A stretch of DNA of 64,000 bases from Ostrinia nubilalis (lineage: Eukaryota > Arthropoda > Insecta > Lepidoptera > Crambidae), in assembly GCF_963855985.1 (NCBI RefSeq), contig NC_087119.1, positions 1,528,001-1,592,000 of the forward strand, given 5' to 3'. Below, piece after piece: positions 61,831 to 64,000 of the stretch. Within the stretch, counting starts at the first letter, position 1, and every line of letters begins with the position of its first letter. The notes under the pieces were generated by a model, which worked only from the letters and a program-made list of their open reading frames with translations, made no database searches and had not been told where the DNA came from. Position numbers and translations under genes: made by a program.

Positions 61831-61833
61831 TAT

Positions 61834-62234
61834 AGTTCGCGCAGCGAAAGTTGAGGCGAAAACGGTATTCACACTAACGAACACACACAACACGTTACAC
61901 TTCAAGTTCAAATATCGAATATAGATGACCCACGCTGAACTGTCCCACCAAACTCAATGACAGGGGAGCGCAACCATAGTTCAACTACATGGTTTCCAAC
62001 ATGGCAAAAATCGGAACCAGCGATCCGGTATTGACGGTAGCGCCCCGCTGTCAATGTCATGGATAGGACAGTTCAGTATATTGGGACTATACACTAGTTT
62101 CCTCGCTCTCGAAGTATGCAAGCGAGAAATAAATCATTTGTTAGTCAGAATTCGCAAGACGTCAGCCCAGCAGCGAGCGTATACAGTAAAAGTCTTTGCT
62201 TGTGTTGAACGCCTCAACTCTCGATGCGCGAACT
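61834..62234. mobile_element. Inverted-repeat element split by a nested MITE
   Basis: AGTTCGCGCAGCGAAAGTTG at 61834 and the complement of CGCCTCAACTCTCGATGCGC at 62210-62234 are 25-bp arms with four mismatches. The MITE at 61924-62079 sits between them, so the outer unit is older. Confidence 0.5.
61924..62079. mobile_element. MITE, CTGAACTGTCC family, copy 2
   Basis: Near-identical to 47745-47902, including CATGGCAAAAATCGGAACC and CGCCCCGCTGTCAATGTCAT. The high identity suggests recent movement. Confidence 0.75.
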
Positions 62235-62304
62235 CTAATTCAGAATGCTAGCGTCGCGATTGGCCATACTTGCTGTTTTTTGTGTATTTTATTTCATTCC
62301 CACC

Positions 62305-62604
62305 TAGGGTTGCCAGGCGTCCGGCTTTAGCCGGACATGTTTGGACGGTCTTGTCCGGCCAAATTTTGTCTTGTCCGGCCTGTCTGGCTTTTTATTTGGC
62401 CTGCTGTGCCAGGCGAAAGTTGAGCCACAGAATAATATGAAGCGCACGCATCAGGATGTTATGTTGGGCAAACGATGATACGATGACAGTACTCACTCGT
62501 GAGTTATGACTAATTGCACCGTCACATGTCCGGCTTTTAGGGTAAATGTCCGGCCAAATGAAGCACAGAATCCGGCTTTTTTGATTTTGGACCTGGCAAC
62601 CCTA
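62305..62604. mobile_element. hAT-type MITE, TAGGGTTGCCAGG family, copy 2
   Basis: TAGGGTTGCCAGG and CCTGGCAACCCTA with a perfect 8-bp duplication TTCCCACC (62297-62304, 62605-62612). The words GTCCGGC are repeated near both ends. Confidence 0.9.
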
Positions 62605-62634
62605 TTCCCACCATTCCCATCAGTTGTATAAGTA

Positions 62635-62807
62635 TCCTACTAATATTATAAATGCGAAAGTTTGGATATCTGGATGTTTATTACTCTTTCACGCAAAAAC
62701 TACTGAACAGATTTTATTATTGTTACCCAGATTGACATAATAGGCTATAATTTATGCCGATCTGTGACACTAAATTTCACGCGGGTGAAGCCGCGGGTAA
62801 AAGCTAG
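62635..62807 (+). mobile_element. Lep1-type Helitron
   Basis: TCCTACTAATATTATAAATG to GGGTGAAGCCGCGGG and CTAG before T. All Helitron end features are intact; an internal deletion shortens it to 173 bp. Confidence 0.85.
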
Positions 62808-63120
62808 TTTATCAATAAAATGTCTTTTCTTTATGACCCTTGTTATTATTTATATTATGATGCATGCTACTTGTAGTCCGAGCCTTAGAAACAAAAGTAG
62901 TTTCTTTCAAATTGGTCCAAAAAGCGTGGATTGGACTGTGGTGACACAATTCACAACCTTAATATCTTAACAATACCAGCTATATGATAGCTTAACGTGA
63001 TAACTCTTTAGCCAGCAGTTCACACCACTGCTGTGCTTTAGGGGATCAGACACTATTCACTTGTTCCTTGACTTACTAGTAATTCATATGAAAAGCTTTC
63101 TTATTATCGTTTATTTGTTA

Positions 63121-63430
63121 CTAGCGACCGCCCGCGATTTCGTACGCGTGAACCTCGTTTTACCCCCGTTAGATATCATGTTAATAGATGGCGTTTCAAC
63201 GGCTTCTCCCGCATGAATATTGATTGATGGCGCTTTTTAGACACGTCTTATTTATTTATTGAAATTTATTTGTCACATATCGTCATAAATTATGGCCTAT
63301 ATGTTAATTTTTTATAAACAACAATACTGTAAAGTTTCAACAAAATCCGTTCAGTAGTTTTTGCGTGAAAGAGTAACAAACATCCAGACATCATGACATC
63401 CAAACTTTCGTCTTTATAATATTAGTAGGA
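63121..63430 (-). mobile_element. Chimeric Lep1-type Helitron
   Basis: Its right (5') half matches the other Lep1 copies, but the left (3') half with CTAG carries different sequence (GCGATTTCGTACGCGTG and a GATGGCG repeat). This resembles end-swapping known in Helitrons. Confidence 0.75.
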
Positions 63431-64000
63431 TATTAGAATTTAATGGACTTGAAATGAACAATAATTTGCTGAGTTTTAAAATAATGTCCAAGTGACGCCA
63501 GACTGTTATTTCCATACAACAGTTCGTAAAAAGTATATCAAAGGTGTTTGATCCCCTATTACACTCCAAGCAAGCTATACTCATCCTACGGGCAGTGAGC
63601 CTGGCATAGTTAAATGTTTCAAATTGTGACCTTTATCACCTAATAAATTATTACTTTACTGCCCGATATACCACTCTACAACATCTTTATGGCCCCTTCA
63701 ATAAGTTTTAATATCACTGGGCTACTTTAATCTATGTTTACACTACTATTATAGAACTATATTACATTAAACAGACTCAGTTTGTACCAGTAGAATTCAT
63801 AATTTAGCATAATTTATAATTGTAGCATTAAGTTTTTGGCATAATTCCATCTTTGGTAAAGTAAATTCTAATTTCTGTGCAAGAAATGTAGTCATTGTAC
63901 ATGTACAGTCAGAGACAAAGACATCAGTATACATTGAGTAGTGCTCTAATTGACTGTACATAACTCTATAATCTTTTATTTTACATGATCTACGAAATTA
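63431..64000. other. No gene recognised
   Basis: AT-rich, apparently single-copy sequence to the window end; no ORF, splice pair or repeat could be supported. Confidence 0.3.

Noticed and set aside
1..64000. CRISPR array or phage-defence system
   Set aside because: Direct repeats found are tandem arrays or transposon copies; there are no regular spacers, and gene structure is eukaryotic.

Overview
The window reads as nuclear DNA of a moth or butterfly (Lepidoptera). It is AT-rich, has no operon-like gene packing, and is crowded with small transposon relics. Several are repeats I recognise as lepidopteran: Lep1-type Helitrons beginning TCCTACTAATATTATAAA, many 3' ends of one RTE-like LINE, tRNA-headed SINEs ending in TTATT tails, and short hAT-type MITEs. 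No CRISPR array, bacterial gene, rRNA or intact tRNA gene was seen. Genes are split by introns, so most of the supplied-length open reading frames are meaningless; coding sequence was found by joining splice sites by eye.

The best gene (gene A) is on the minus strand at 51,787-58,704. Ten short exons join with matching phase at every junction, starting with a signal peptide and giving a predicted 406-residue secreted protein with eight cysteines. A TAA stop lies 16 bases before a strong splice donor, and the frame then stays open through a last exon with a poly(A) signal. Its introns hold a 2.2-kb long-inverted-repeat transposon, a perfect-looking palindromic MITE and two RTE tails. Further left on the same strand, two phase-matched exons (40,668-40,891 and 42,534-42,614) mark the 3' end of a second gene (gene B).

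Weaker coding signals are reported with low confidence: a plus-strand 3' end at about 9.8-10.3 kb, a minus-strand 44-codon ORF at 17.3 kb, a minus-strand terminal exon at 23.8 kb, a signal-peptide-like minus ORF at 38.6 kb, a 30-base plus-strand microexon at 39.7 kb, and a CpG-rich promoter with a leftward first coding exon at 0.6-1.4 kb.

Region by region: 0-3 kb promoter-like DNA and a hAT MITE; 4-6 kb a 740-bp foldback beside a 1.2-kb terminal-inverted-repeat element; 7-8.4 kb a broken non-LTR reverse transcriptase; 10.5-14.5 kb two DNA transposons, one holding a tandem array and a transposase scrap; 15-37 kb mostly gene-poor DNA with SINEs, MITEs, Helitrons and a GC-cored composite element; 38-46 kb gene B and its surroundings; 47-51 kb DNA elements with a C-rich minisatellite; 52-59 kb gene A; 59-64 kb three Lep1 Helitrons, a hAT MITE and nested MITEs. 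I see no multi-gene system working together. The most interesting items are gene A with its odd stop and several non-autonomous transposons with unusual architecture.
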